In this document: in pieces, positions 7,044-14,849 of the stretch
How positions within the stretch are numbered: position 1 is the stretch's first letter
Layout: the number at the start of each line of letters is the position of its first letter
Source: Candidatus Bathyarchaeota archaeon
Lineage (GTDB): Archaea; Thermoproteota; Bathyarchaeia; RBG-16-48-13; GCA-020355125
Assembly (NCBI GenBank): GCA_026014905.1
Contig: JAOZHK010000021.1
Coordinates: 1 to 23,697, forward strand
Length of the DNA stretch: 23,697 nt
Reading direction: 5' to 3'
Notes under the pieces: generated by a model
Databases searched by the model: none
What the model was told of the DNA's origin: nothing
Seen by the model: only the letters and a program-made list of their open reading frames with translations
Translations under genes and position numbers: made by a program

Positions 7044-8345
7044 CTACTTGAAAATATTGTGCATGACATTCTCGTAATTGGTGGGAGAAATGGTGGGAGT
7101 GAAGGATGAAATAATCGTATTTGCTTTTTTCGCGTTATTGTATAAGAGATCAATGCAGGTCATAGCCAGTAGTTTGGCTGGTAGTACATACTGAAGATAT
7201 TCGTCATCGACTTGAAATGAGCGACCATGGGCAGCACCCGTACATCCTCCCATTTTGAAGGAGCTCGTTGGCATAATGCATGAGACATCTCCGAGATCTG
7301 TTGACCCCGTACTGTGGGATTCATTTGAAATTAGAGATTTTTCAATGAGAGAATGCCCATTCGTTTTTAAAAGTTCAACTAATTCCGGAGCCTGTTGATA
7401 GGGCATATATCCTGGGATTTCCAGTGTCTCGATTTTCGCGCCAATGGCGGATGCTCCTGCTTGGAGCGCGCGATTCACTCGGTGATTTGCTTGTGTGATG
7501 GCGTTGATTGTTCGACCTCGAACATAGGTTTCAAGCCGAACGTCAGCAGGGACGTTATTTACAATTTCACCGCCTTTAGTGATAATTGGATGGACGCGAA
7601 TAAAATCTTCTTCTCGAAAGGTTTCTCGTTGAGCATGGATGCCCATTAGGCCGAGCATCGCCGCATTTAAAGCATTGATTCCTTTATGAGGTGCTCCTCC
7701 AGCATGGGCTTCATGTCCAATGTAACGTACGAGTTTGCCGATGAATCCATTGTTGGATCCTCCAAATCCTAGTTTCCCTTGAAGTTCGGATCCTGAATGT
7801 GTTCCTAAGCTGATGTGTATGTCATTGAACTCACCAAGTCGGATGAATTCTTGTTTTCCTCCAAAAAATTCGATTTGCCCCTTCGTTTGTAAGTTTCTTC
7901 GATATTCAATTTCCAGAAATTCCTCTGCAGGAACGCTGATCAATACGACGTTTCCTGCTAACTTGTCGATGACTCCACTATCTGTAAGACCGAATCCTGC
8001 TCCAAGCATGCTGGCAATTTGTGCACAATGACCACAAGCATGTACCGCTCCTGTAATGGGGTCACTTGCTGGATGTTCTGGGCAGCGTACAGCGTCCAGT
8101 TCTCCGATGATCCCGATGGCCGGAGATTGTTGATTTTTTAAATAAGCCTTTAATCCAGTTAGTGCAATAGGTGACTTTGTCCTCCAACCCATCTCCTGTA
8201 CCTTTGCATTCACGTATTCCGTGGTTTGAAATTCTTTAAATCCTAGCTCAGGGGTTTTCCAGATAGCTTTTCCAATCGCTATGATCTCTTGGGCGCGATC
8301 ATCGATAGTCTCCATGACTCGATTTTTTAAGCCTTCTTTTGACAT
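7044..8345 (-). CDS. M20 family metal-dependent amidohydrolase (M20D, AbgB/IAA-hydrolase-like)
   Basis: This 433-residue protein is a full-length M20D peptidase/amidohydrolase that releases an amino acid or amine from an N-acyl or aminobenzoyl substrate using two metal ions. Metal-site motifs are GELDAV (79-85), HACGHC (C104 and H106), PAEE (E141 and E142), GTHSG (H183) and the dimerisation-domain stretch HAGGAPHKGINALNAA. The later EIVNNVPADVRLETYVRG is a good match to the p-aminobenzoyl-glutamate hydrolase (AbgB) branch, more than to aminoacylases. The C-terminal 50 residues beyond the catalytic fold are rich in Asn, Thr and Ile and look unstructured. It heads a minus-strand unit with the HAD phosphatase, diverging from the Lrp-domain gene. 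Confidence 0.88.
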   Translation of the reverse strand: MSKEGLKNRVMETIDDRAQEIIAIGKAIWKTPELGFKEFQTTEYVNAKVQEMGWRTKSPIALTGLKAYLKNQQSPAIGIIGELDAVRCPEHPASDPITGAVHACGHCAQIASMLGAGFGLTDSGVIDKLAGNVVLISVPAEEFLEIEYRRNLQTKGQIEFFGGKQEFIRLGEFNDIHISLGTHSGSELQGKLGFGGSNNGFIGKLVRYIGHEAHAGGAPHKGINALNAAMLGLMGIHAQRETFREEDFIRVHPIITKGGEIVNNVPADVRLETYVRGRTINAITQANHRVNRALQAGASAIGAKIETLEIPGYMPYQQAPELVELLKTNGHSLIEKSLISNESHSTGSTDLGDVSCIMPTSSFKMGGCTGAAHGRSFQVDDEYLQYVLPAKLLAMTCIDLLYNNAKKANTIISSFTPTISPTNYENVMHNIFK

Positions 8346-8426
8346 ATCAGATTTATTGCTCCGGTCCTTTCACTTTAATGTTATTCCGCTTATTTCTCAG
8401 ACTTTGGTTGATGCATAATCTAAACG

Positions 8427-8434
8427 TTTATATG
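8427..8434 (+). promoter_or_regulatory. TATA box for the Lrp-domain gene
   Basis: TTTATATG, preceded by the purine-rich TAAACG, lies about 75-80 bases before the ATG at 8507 in the divergent gap between the M20 gene and the Lrp-domain gene. A start site near 8455-8460 would leave a leader of about 50 bases. Confidence 0.5.
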
Positions 8435-8506
8435 GGAAAAGCGTGTCGAGACTGCATCTTTCATTACTCGATAAATTTTAAATGAATGGACCCGGGAGGA
8501 GAGAAT

Positions 8507-8737
8507 ATGCCTCTTGCATATGTGCTCGTTAATACTGAAATCGGTACCGATGATAGTGTACTTAAAGAGATCACGAAATTAAACAGTGTCGTTGAAGCTC
8601 ACCAAGTGTATGGAGTCTATGACATTGTAGTCAAAGTTTACACGGATTCCATGAAGAATTTGAAAGAAGTTGTTACATGGAATATTCGAAAAATATCCAA
8701 TGTTAAATCCACTTTTACGCTTATTGGAATGGACTAG
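8507..8737 (+). CDS. Stand-alone Lrp/AsnC ligand-binding (RAM) domain protein
   Basis: This 76-residue protein is a single alpha-beta sandwich domain of the Lrp/AsnC effector type, with no DNA-binding helix-turn-helix. The opening AYVLVNTEIGTDDSVL, the central VVEAHQVYGVYDIVVKV and the closing VKSTFTLIGMD match the four-strand pattern, including the G-x-YD turn. ATG 8507 is chosen over the upstream in-frame ATG at 8486 because GGGAGGAG (8494-8501) lies five bases before 8507 and would be inside the coding region otherwise. Such single-domain proteins usually form dimers and higher rings that bind amino acids and pair with full-length Lrp regulators. The neighbouring aminopeptidase-like gene would fit an amino-acid link, as inference. 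Confidence 0.9.
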   Translation: MPLAYVLVNTEIGTDDSVLKEITKLNSVVEAHQVYGVYDIVVKVYTDSMKNLKEVVTWNIRKISNVKSTFTLIGMD

Positions 8738-8751
8738 CGGATACACACGCC

Positions 8752-8759
8752 TTTTTTTT
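8752..8759 (+). terminator. Poly-T terminator after the Lrp-domain gene
   Basis: Eight consecutive T lie 15 bases after the stop at 8737 and before the next gene at 8810. This is the kind of T run that ends transcription in archaea; no hairpin is needed or seen. Confidence 0.55.
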
Positions 8760-8809
8760 CTTATCATCGAGAGTAAGCTATTTGTAATCTCAGGCTTTAG
8801 TACACTGGT

Positions 8810-9910
8810 ATGAGTTCAAGACTGCGAATTCGCGATACGGGAATATTAATAGATACCTTACCGCAGGGCTCCTATAATGCGATCACTGATGTAAAAGGAG
8901 TGCTAGTGGGTCATAAAACACTAATTCATGGTGACGGAGCATTAGTGATTGGGCGTGGTCCTGTGCGCACAGGTGTTACAGCCATCATTCCCCAGACACA
9001 TAACCTTATTGATACGCCTGTTGAAGGTGCGTGTTATGTATTCAATGGAGCAGGCACATCTATAGGATTATCATTTATCGAGGAATATGGGCTAATCAAT
9101 ACCCCTATTCTCCTCACTAATACACTCAGTGTTGGCACCGCGTATAATGCTCTGGTCCGTTACGTTCATAATACCTACTTAAGAAATCGGATCCAGTGGT
9201 TTAATCCTGTTGTTGGTGAAACATATGATGGTGAACTCAATGACATTTTAGGTCTCCACATTCACGATCAGCATGTACTAGAAGCCCTGTCAACTGCAAA
9301 AGGAGGACACGTGATAGAAGGGAATGTTGGTGCTGGCACTGGTACTCGTGCAATGGGATTCAAAGCGGGTATCGGCAGTGCGTCACGTCAAGTCATCAGT
9401 GAGTCGACAACTTTTACTGTCGGTATTCTTGTACAATCTAATTTTGGCGGATCTCTCGTTATCAACAATGTTCCTATTGGTCAATTATTAGCGCACGAAG
9501 AATTTCACGACGAAGGGTCAATTATGATCATTCTTGGGACTGATGCTCCTTTATCCCATCGACAATTACGTCGTGTTTTGAAGCGCGCCATTCTTGGTTT
9601 AACTCGGACGGGGTGGATAGCAAATCATGGTAGTGGCGATTATATTATTGGTTTCTCAACTACCTATCGTACTGAAAAAAAGTCTTCTCTGCTAGCGGAA
9701 GCGCAAGATAGAATTCGAAATGATGAACGATATCTGAATCCCCTCTTTCACGCAACAGCGGCTGCCACTGAAGAGGCAATCTTGAATTCATTGTTTACCG
9801 CTGACACCATGATCGGACGAGATAATAATATCCGTGCCGCCCTCCCGATTCAACGTGTTGTAGAGTTATATCAGTCTTCAAAAGAAAAACAGACACACGC
9901 GTGCGCGTAA
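8810..9910 (+). CDS. P1-family (DmpA-type) self-processing aminopeptidase
   Basis: This 366-residue protein matches the DmpA/P1 family (L-aminopeptidase D-esterase), N-terminal-nucleophile hydrolases that cut themselves into two chains. The self-cleavage site should be G236-S237 in DEGSIMIILGTDAPL, equivalent to Gly249-Ser250 of DmpA, with S237 becoming the nucleophile. Other family landmarks are ITDVKGVLVGHKT, GRGPVRTGVTAIIP, NTLSVGTAYNAL, GNVGAGTGTRAMGFK and NHGSGDYIIGFST. It probably trims small or beta-amino peptides in the cytosol. No signal peptide is visible. The last codons (THACA and stop) are encoded by an alternating CG-rich element that fills the gap to the converging pyrK. The start ATG lacks a clear ribosome binding site. 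Confidence 0.9.
   Translation: MSSRLRIRDTGILIDTLPQGSYNAITDVKGVLVGHKTLIHGDGALVIGRGPVRTGVTAIIPQTHNLIDTPVEGACYVFNGAGTSIGLSFIEEYGLINTPILLTNTLSVGTAYNALVRYVHNTYLRNRIQWFNPVVGETYDGELNDILGLHIHDQHVLEALSTAKGGHVIEGNVGAGTGTRAMGFKAGIGSASRQVISESTTFTVGILVQSNFGGSLVINNVPIGQLLAHEEFHDEGSIMIILGTDAPLSHRQLRRVLKRAILGLTRTGWIANHGSGDYIIGFSTTYRTEKKSSLLAEAQDRIRNDERYLNPLFHATAAATEEAILNSLFTADTMIGRDNNIRAALPIQRVVELYQSSKEKQTHACA
9893..9909. repeat. CG-rich alternating element 4 at converging gene ends
   Basis: A 17-base alternating purine-pyrimidine run, ACACACGCGTGCGCGTA, covers the last codons of the P1 peptidase and abuts the end of pyrK. It is an imperfect relative of the TATA(CG)nTATA elements and, like two others, marks a convergent junction. 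Confidence 0.5.
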
Positions 9911-9913
9911 AAA

Positions 9914-10750
9914 CTAAGTTGTTGAATAAAATTCCTTGTGGCCATCCTCAGCCCTTTCATATTTTCCAAATTCATCAAGAACTGAACGTAGTTTTTCCGC
10001 GGAGAGAATCAAGCCTTCTCGACACACTCGATATTCACCAATAGCACAACTTCCGCATATTCCAATCGAGCATTTAACCATTCTTTCGATACATACTTGA
10101 ATGGGGAGTTCTCTTGATTCCGTTAAATTAAAGATGGTTCGCATCATCGGTTCAGGCCCACACGTATACACCATGTCAAAAGATTCTGATAATACGTTGT
10201 CCTGTAGAACCCTGGTCACAACTCCCTGCTTACCTTGACTTCCATCCTCGGTTGTGATAACGAGCTGGTGAAGCGAGCTCGATAATAGTTTCGCTAATTC
10301 CTCTTTAAATAATAGTTGCTGCGCAGTTTTTACCCCATAAACACATGTAATACTACTTTTTAAAACAACTAATTGCTTCAAGAGAGGGAGCAGTGAAGCA
10401 AGTCCTGTACCTCCCCCAATCACTAAACATTTACCTTTCACAAGTTCAAACCAATTTCCAAAAGGACCTCGAATGCCAAGTTGCTCGCCTACAGTTGTCT
10501 TAAACAGCGCTTGAGTACCTTCTCCGACTCGCTTAAAAGTGATGCTTGAGGTGCCATTCTCATCAATTCTCGAAAGGCTCATCGGAACTTCGTCGGTGCC
10601 AGGAATCCATATCATGACGTATTGGCCCGGCTTCGCGTTACGACATTGGGTGTCTCGGAAAAAAAGGGATTTCACCTCGGGAGATTCGTTACGGTGATCA
10701 ATTACTTTGATGATCCGTAGTGGGTCAATGCTTGAATGATAATCCAACAA
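9914..10750 (-). CDS. pyrK: Dihydroorotate dehydrogenase electron-transfer subunit (PyrK)
   Basis: PyrK passes electrons from the class 1B dihydroorotate dehydrogenase through FAD and a 2Fe-2S cluster to NAD+. This 278-residue copy has the FAD-binding barrel with PMSLS (57-61), the nucleotide-binding GGGTGLAS (112-119), CGPEPMM (197-203) and the cluster cysteines C227, C232, C235 and C243 in VKCSIGICGSCAIGEYRVC. The predicted start is TTG 10750, which overlaps the end of pyrD by 26 bases. No better start is visible between there and the conserved RIIKVI strand, so the N-terminus is somewhat uncertain. Co-expression with pyrD is evident. The gene converges on the P1 peptidase with three bases between stops. 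Confidence 0.93.
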   Translation of the reverse strand: MLDYHSSIDPLRIIKVIDHRNESPEVKSLFFRDTQCRNAKPGQYVMIWIPGTDEVPMSLSRIDENGTSSITFKRVGEGTQALFKTTVGEQLGIRGPFGNWFELVKGKCLVIGGGTGLASLLPLLKQLVVLKSSITCVYGVKTAQQLLFKEELAKLLSSSLHQLVITTEDGSQGKQGVVTRVLQDNVLSESFDMVYTCGPEPMMRTIFNLTESRELPIQVCIERMVKCSIGICGSCAIGEYRVCREGLILSAEKLRSVLDEFGKYERAEDGHKEFYSTT

Positions 10751-11645
10751 TCTCTTTTACACTCCGATAACCATTTAGATCAAGAAATGCGCGAATTCCC
10801 TTCGGAATCTCGCTAAATATTGTTACATCGGTATAAGCAATAGCGGAGCCTATTTGGACGGCGTGAGCTCCTGCATAGAAATATTCAATCGCGTCCCGCC
10901 AATTCATTATCCCTCCACAGCCGATAACAGGAATACTGACCGTTTGCGCAATTTCGTACACACACCGTAATGCAACAGGTTTAAGTGCAGGGCCTGAAAG
11001 CCCCCCAACACGATTCCCTAAGATCGGTCGCCCTGTCTCAACGTTAATAGCCATCGCCCGCAGAGTGTTAACCGCCACTACTGCATCTCCCCCCGCCGCT
11101 TCAACAACCGACGCTAATCTTTGAATATTCGAGGTGTTCGGCGATAATTTAGTGAACACAGCGCACCCTACCGTGCTTTTTACCGACTGCACGATCTCTC
11201 GAAGAAGTTCTGGGTCTTGCCCTACTTCCATCCCCATTTTTTTAACATGGGGACATGAGACATTCAACTCAATAGCATCAACATCGGTTTGAGCAATCCC
11301 CTCAACTGTACGCATGAAGTCCTTCAGAGATCCACCATAGATGCTTGCTATTACCCGAACTTGTGGATTACACTGTTTTAACGTTCGGATTTCCTCAAGA
11401 AATTCCTCGACGCCAGGATTCGGGAGACCCATAGCATTAATAAACCCACAGCCGACATCGACAACCGTAGGGTTTTTGAACCCGGCTCGTGCCTCAATTC
11501 CCACCGATTTCGTGACAACTGCTCCTGCTCCCGCTTTCCAAACGTTTAGGAGTGATGCCGATGTTAAACCTAAAACTCCGGCAGCTAGGATGGTTGGGTT
11601 TCGAAGAGAAACTCCAGCGATACACATTGATATATTGGATGTCAA
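10725..11645 (-). CDS. pyrD: Dihydroorotate dehydrogenase, class 1B catalytic subunit (PyrD)
   Basis: This 306-residue FMN enzyme oxidises dihydroorotate to orotate, the fourth step of pyrimidine synthesis. The barrel begins with the family signature IAGVSLRNPTILAAG. The active-site loop NVSCPH carries the catalytic base C131, as expected for class 1 enzymes, and phosphate-binding GGIMNWRDAIEY and GAHAVQIGSA lie near the end. Its partner pyrK overlaps downstream, which identifies subclass 1B (NAD-linked heterotetramer). The start is TTG 11645, with a purine-rich AGAGAGA just upstream and an N-terminus that aligns with the family; ATG 11627 would cut into the first strand. A TATA box lies at 11683-11692 on the minus strand. 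Confidence 0.93.
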   Translation of the reverse strand: MTSNISMCIAGVSLRNPTILAAGVLGLTSASLLNVWKAGAGAVVTKSVGIEARAGFKNPTVVDVGCGFINAMGLPNPGVEEFLEEIRTLKQCNPQVRVIASIYGGSLKDFMRTVEGIAQTDVDAIELNVSCPHVKKMGMEVGQDPELLREIVQSVKSTVGCAVFTKLSPNTSNIQRLASVVEAAGGDAVVAVNTLRAMAINVETGRPILGNRVGGLSGPALKPVALRCVYEIAQTVSIPVIGCGGIMNWRDAIEYFYAGAHAVQIGSAIAYTDVTIFSEIPKGIRAFLDLNGYRSVKEIVGLSFKH

Positions 11646-11682
11646 TTATCTCTCTTCACAAGTAATGGTTCTACCACAAGAC

Positions 11683-11692
11683 TATATAAAAA
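11683..11692 (-). promoter_or_regulatory. TATA box for pyrDK
   Basis: On the minus strand the sequence reads TTTTTATATA, about 38-47 bases before the pyrD TTG. At the usual archaeal spacing the transcript starts about 13-15 bases before the gene. The same bases read TATATAAAAA on plus, but they are about 170 bases from nop5, which makes that use less likely. Confidence 0.55.
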
Positions 11693-11862
11693 GAGATAAT
11701 AAATTCAACGTTTACATCTTCACTAAACTGTGCAGAATAAGGGAAACTCTAAAGATCAAGATGCAAAATAACCAGTTAACGAATTCGAAAAAGATGCTCC
11801 CTCATCAAAAAATGCTAATAACAGTGAATGAATGGAATAACACACAAGTGGTTTAACAGAAA
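11693..11862. other. Divergent intergenic region between pyrD and nop5
   Basis: The gap between the pyrD start (11645) and nop5 start (11863) is 217 bases. Apart from the pyrDK TATA box I find no gene, no RNA gene and no strong repeat. A plus-strand open frame across it is only the antisense shadow of pyrD. It should contain the nop5-flpA promoter, but I could not pick a convincing TATA box. Confidence 0.4.
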
Positions 11863-13050
11863 TTGAAAGTAGCAATTGTGCATTGCATATATGGGATTCT
11901 CGCCTTGAATGACAATCTCGAGATTATTGATACCGCTCTTTTTCCCCCAGTTATTGAAAAGCATGTTTCCCTCCTTCAACAGTTACAGAATAACGTAATC
12001 ACCGAAGAATTAACTCGATTCCTAACCGGGCTACTCCATAAGCAGGCCACACACTTTGTTTTTGAGAATCAAACACTAGCCAATAAACTCCAGGATAAAT
12101 TTTCTGTCCCTATAAGTGTCGAAGTTCCAAGTACAGCTGGGACTTTTGTCCGCAATAATTTATGGACGATCGCGAAAAACATCGGTTATCTATCCTCAAT
12201 AACTGATGCAGGGATTCTTCTGAATACTTTAACATCTCAATTATCTCGTCGAGGAATTCGTGAAAAATCTGAAAAAAAAGACCAGATGTTAACCCAAGCT
12301 ATTATGGTATTAGATGATCTAGATAAAACACACAATCTCTTCACGAACCGTGTGAAAGAATGGTATGGTCTTTACTTTCCCGAATTAGCTTCTCTCCTCA
12401 GCGATAATGATACCTACATTCGCTTAGTCAACTCGATACTCGTCCGTGAATCCTTCACAATTGAACGTCTTGAGAACGAAGGAATAGCCTCAGAAAAAGC
12501 GAAACATATCGCTCAAATCGCTCAAACCTCCATGGGCGGGCAGATAGACATAAAGGACCTAAAGGAGATTCAGCATTTCACACTCCAAATACGACAACTT
12601 TCACAGAGACGACATCCTTTAGAACAATATGTTCAACAAGTCATGAGCGAGATCGCACCTAACCTTCTCGATATTACCGGTCCGACCTTGGGGGCGCGTC
12701 TGATCGCTACAGTAGGTGGATTAGAGCAACTAGCTAAAAAATCAGCGAGCAAAATCCAAGTACTCGGGGCAGAGAAAGCACTCTACCGATCTTTTAAAAC
12801 GGGGACTAAACCTCCCAAACATGGTGTTATCTTTCAACATCCGAGTATTCACCAAGCGCCAAGACATGTGCGAGGAAAAATCGCGCGGGCTCTCGCTGCA
12901 AAAATCGCGATTGCTGCGCGCGTGGATTGTTACGGAAGTGGACGAAAATCAGACGTATTGAAGGCTGATTTTGAGCGTCGCGTTGATGAGATTAAAAAAC
13001 AATCCCATCGAGTTTCAAGGAAGACACAATCCCGACGGATAAGGCGATAA
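11863..13050 (+). CDS. nop5: Nop5/Nop56-related box C/D RNP core protein
   Basis: Archaeal Nop5 is the scaffold of the box C/D guide RNP: its N-domain holds fibrillarin, its coiled coil dimerises and its Nop domain binds the L7Ae-RNA kink-turn. This 395-residue copy has an N-domain (about 1-120), a helical coiled-coil region (about 125-255) and a Nop domain. The Nop-domain hallmarks are ITGPTLGARLIATVGGL, GAEKALYRSFKTG and KPPKHGVIFQHP, followed by RGKIARALAAKIAIAARVD. A basic Lys/Arg-rich tail ends the protein, as is usual. The start is TTG 11863, because an in-frame TAA lies three codons upstream (11854-11856) and no ATG is available. It precedes fibrillarin by three bases. Confidence 0.95.
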   Translation: MKVAIVHCIYGILALNDNLEIIDTALFPPVIEKHVSLLQQLQNNVITEELTRFLTGLLHKQATHFVFENQTLANKLQDKFSVPISVEVPSTAGTFVRNNLWTIAKNIGYLSSITDAGILLNTLTSQLSRRGIREKSEKKDQMLTQAIMVLDDLDKTHNLFTNRVKEWYGLYFPELASLLSDNDTYIRLVNSILVRESFTIERLENEGIASEKAKHIAQIAQTSMGGQIDIKDLKEIQHFTLQIRQLSQRRHPLEQYVQQVMSEIAPNLLDITGPTLGARLIATVGGLEQLAKKSASKIQVLGAEKALYRSFKTGTKPPKHGVIFQHPSIHQAPRHVRGKIARALAAKIAIAARVDCYGSGRKSDVLKADFERRVDEIKKQSHRVSRKTQSRRIRR

Positions 13051-13053
13051 CTC

Positions 13054-13755
13054 ATGACCCTCTGTGTAGAGCCACATCCCATTCACACCGGAATATATCA
13101 AATTCTTCTGGAAACTGGAACTCAGAGTCTAGCGACGGTGAATTTAATCCCTGGGAGCTCAGTCTACGGTGAACGATTACATCAAATCGATCAACAAGAA
13201 TATCGTCTCTGGAATCCATATCATAGCAAATTAGCTGCCGCAGTCTTGCGCCACTTGGGATACTTTCCGATTCAGTCAAAACACAGAATTCTCTATCTCG
13301 GTGCAGCCTCTGGCACTACTGTAAGTCATATCTCTGATATTATTGGCTTGGACGGCGGTATTTATGCCATTGAATTTTCTCCACGTCCTCTCCGCGAATT
13401 AATCAGTAAAGTAGCAAGGTCAAGAACTAATGTGTACCCAATTCTTGTGGATGCACGAAGTCCTAGTAACTATCAATTTATGCTAGAAGCGGTGAACTGT
13501 ATTTATTGTGATATTGCACAACCTCAACAGGCTAAGATATTATCAGATAACGCGCGATATTTTCTAAAACCGGGGAGCTATGCGCTACTTGCGATTAAGG
13601 GTCGAAGTATTAGATCGACTGGAAAATTAACTCACATCTTTCAAAACGAGATTAATTATTTACGGTCGCACGACTTTAGCATCGAACAAACTATCGATCT
13701 GGAGCCCTATCATTCGGCTCATCTGATGGTAGTTGCGCGCTATCATCCATCGTAA
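13054..13755 (+). CDS. flpA: Fibrillarin-like rRNA/tRNA 2'-O-methyltransferase
   Basis: FlpA is the SAM-dependent methylase of the box C/D RNP and modifies rRNA and tRNA riboses at guide-selected sites. This 233-residue protein carries YRLWNPYHSKLAAAV (50-64), close to the family YRxWNPxRSKLAA. It also has the SAM-binding GAASGTT (83-89), the acidic end of strand 2 (YAIEFSPR), the VDAR site and the CDIAQP catalytic-region motif (152-157). The His at residue 57, where Arg is usual, is a minor difference. It begins three bases after nop5 and must be co-expressed with it. Its last 65 bases overlap, tail to tail, with the RNase HII gene on the other strand. Confidence 0.95.
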   Translation: MTLCVEPHPIHTGIYQILLETGTQSLATVNLIPGSSVYGERLHQIDQQEYRLWNPYHSKLAAAVLRHLGYFPIQSKHRILYLGAASGTTVSHISDIIGLDGGIYAIEFSPRPLRELISKVARSRTNVYPILVDARSPSNYQFMLEAVNCIYCDIAQPQQAKILSDNARYFLKPGSYALLAIKGRSIRSTGKLTHIFQNEINYLRSHDFSIEQTIDLEPYHSAHLMVVARYHPS

Positions 13756-14425
13756 CATACGCTGATATCGCGGTTTGCTTGGTCGCTTCTGTTAATCGAT
13801 TAATTGTTCGCCAGGATTTGCGCACGAACCATGGGAGCTCTCGAGAACTATGCTCTTGAATCCAATTACTCAAGAATGTGATGGTCTTTTTATCGCTACA
13901 ATACCCACTTCCGAAGTCGCCATATTCCCTGTGAAGTTGTGAAATGATCCGGTCACGATGGGTTTTCGCAATAATCGATGCTGCAGAAACGATAGGATAT
14001 GTCATATCTGCTCGATGTTCAGATATGAGTTTAAGTTTGAAGGGCAATAACTCGGTGATTTGCGCTCCAAATCGATGAGCAATAACGTCTGACGCATCGA
14101 CGTAAGCAATATCTGGCTTGAGATCTCGGAGAACGTCTGCCATCAATTTTGCTTCAAGCCAGTTGAGTTTCCGATACTTTTTACCAGTTAACACGACTTC
14201 ATCAATTTCCCGAGGACACGCAATAGCGATCTGAGATCTCGTTGCGCGTGCTAATATCTCCTCAGATAAAATGTTCCTCTGAGCGGGTGATAACAATTTT
14301 GAATCTTTTACACCGAGAATTCTCAAATTCGCTATTTGAGAGTGGGGAAAAAGAACACCAGCGATGACGAGGGGACCAATCACCGGTCCGCGGCCTGCAT
14401 CATCCACACCAGCTATGTATGTCAC
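13691..14425 (-). CDS. rnhB: Ribonuclease HII
   Basis: This enzyme cuts RNA in RNA-DNA hybrids and at single ribonucleotides in DNA. The 244-residue protein matches archaeal RNase HII throughout: GVDDAGRGPVIGPLVIAGV, VKDSKLLS, AYVDASD (D110), HRADMTYPIVSAASIIAKT (D140), GSGYCSDKKT and WFVRKSWRT. Of the DEDD catalytic set, the second residue, normally Glu in DEAGRG, is Asp here (D9). This conservative change could alter metal use. Translation starts at GTG 14425, whose GTGA overlaps the stop of the 40-codon upstream gene, so it is translationally coupled. The last 20-25 residues form an acidic, low-complexity tail overlapping the fibrillarin 3' end. Confidence 0.93.
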   Translation of the reverse strand: MTYIAGVDDAGRGPVIGPLVIAGVLFPHSQIANLRILGVKDSKLLSPAQRNILSEEILARATRSQIAIACPREIDEVVLTGKKYRKLNWLEAKLMADVLRDLKPDIAYVDASDVIAHRFGAQITELLPFKLKLISEHRADMTYPIVSAASIIAKTHRDRIISQLHREYGDFGSGYCSDKKTITFLSNWIQEHSSRELPWFVRKSWRTINRLTEATKQTAISAYVTMDDSAQLPSDEPNDRAPDR

Positions 14426-14544
14426 TTTACTATTAACTCGTTATCATGGATCCAGGAGTCAACTACTCTCTCAGCAATCTGGAAGGTATAGTAGCTACCC
14501 TCGCGTAGGTCTTGTAAATCGTGACTCGCTAAGTCGAGCCCCAT
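14422..14544 (-). CDS. Small 40-residue protein upstream of RNase HII
   Basis: A short gene supported by its context. ATG 14544 is preceded at four bases by GGGAGG (minus strand), and its TGA overlaps the GTG start of RNase HII in a 4-base GTGA junction. The peptide begins MGLDLASHDLQDLREG and ends DSWIHDNELIVK; it is acidic and probably helical, with no cysteines. Its start lies 16 bases inside the end of the upstream 106-residue gene. I do not recognise it. It could instead be the C-terminal part of that gene after a frameshift, but the good ribosome binding site favours a separate gene. It may assist RNase HII or simply couple translation. Confidence 0.55.
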   Translation of the reverse strand: MGLDLASHDLQDLREGSYYTFQIAERVVDSWIHDNELIVK

Positions 14545-14849
14545 TTTTCCTCCCAGGATTTCTTGATTTCAGTCACATGAAAGATCGGTATGAAGGTGTA
14601 CTGTATTTCAGGGAGCCAGAATGTTTGGAGATTAAGAAGTTGCTGAGGGTCATTTGTTTCGTATATAATGAAATTCCGCATCATCCCTTTTTTTCCGAGG
14701 AAAAATTCAGCTAAACGCCCGTCTTCGAGATTTAGTCGATTAGGATATTTATTCGGAAATTTTTTACGTTCTTCCCCAATCATTTGGCCTTTTTTTAAAA
14801 AGTGAGTGAAATCTTGTGTGCATATTTCTCCAATTCCAAGATATAACAT
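14529..14849 (-). CDS. Small alpha/beta protein, possibly DUF3303-like
   Basis: This 106-residue protein starts at ATG 14849 behind a good site (GAGGGAG on the minus strand). The pattern KFPNKYPNRLNLEDGR, then FIIYETNDPQQLLNL and LPEIQYTFIPIFHVTEI, resembles small dimeric ferredoxin-like alpha/beta proteins of the DUF3303 kind. These have no established function; the assignment rests on remembered pattern only. Basic residues are concentrated in the N-terminal half (KKGQ, EERKK). It is the first gene of a minus-strand unit running through the 40-residue ORF into RNase HII, with overlaps at both junctions. A TATA-like element lies about 40 bases upstream. Confidence 0.65.
   Translation of the reverse strand: MLYLGIGEICTQDFTHFLKKGQMIGEERKKFPNKYPNRLNLEDGRLAEFFLGKKGMMRNFIIYETNDPQQLLNLQTFWLPEIQYTFIPIFHVTEIKKSWEEKWGST

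Noticed and set aside
8486..8506. Earlier ATG for the Lrp-domain gene
   Set aside because: The strong GGGAGGAG lies between this ATG and the one at 8507, and the added residues are not part of the domain.
11341..11856. Plus-strand open frame of 171 codons
   Set aside because: Most of it is antisense to the well-conserved pyrD, and its tail crosses the pyrD-nop5 promoter gap with low-complexity, Lys/Asn-rich sequence.
11693..11862. Box C/D guide RNA in the gap before nop5
   Set aside because: GTGAATGA near 11823 is only a weak C-box resemblance and I found no paired D/D' boxes in proper spacing.
12915..12927. CG run GCGCGCG inside nop5
   Set aside because: It encodes the conserved AARVD segment of the Nop domain and lacks the TA flanks, so it is not counted with the intergenic elements.
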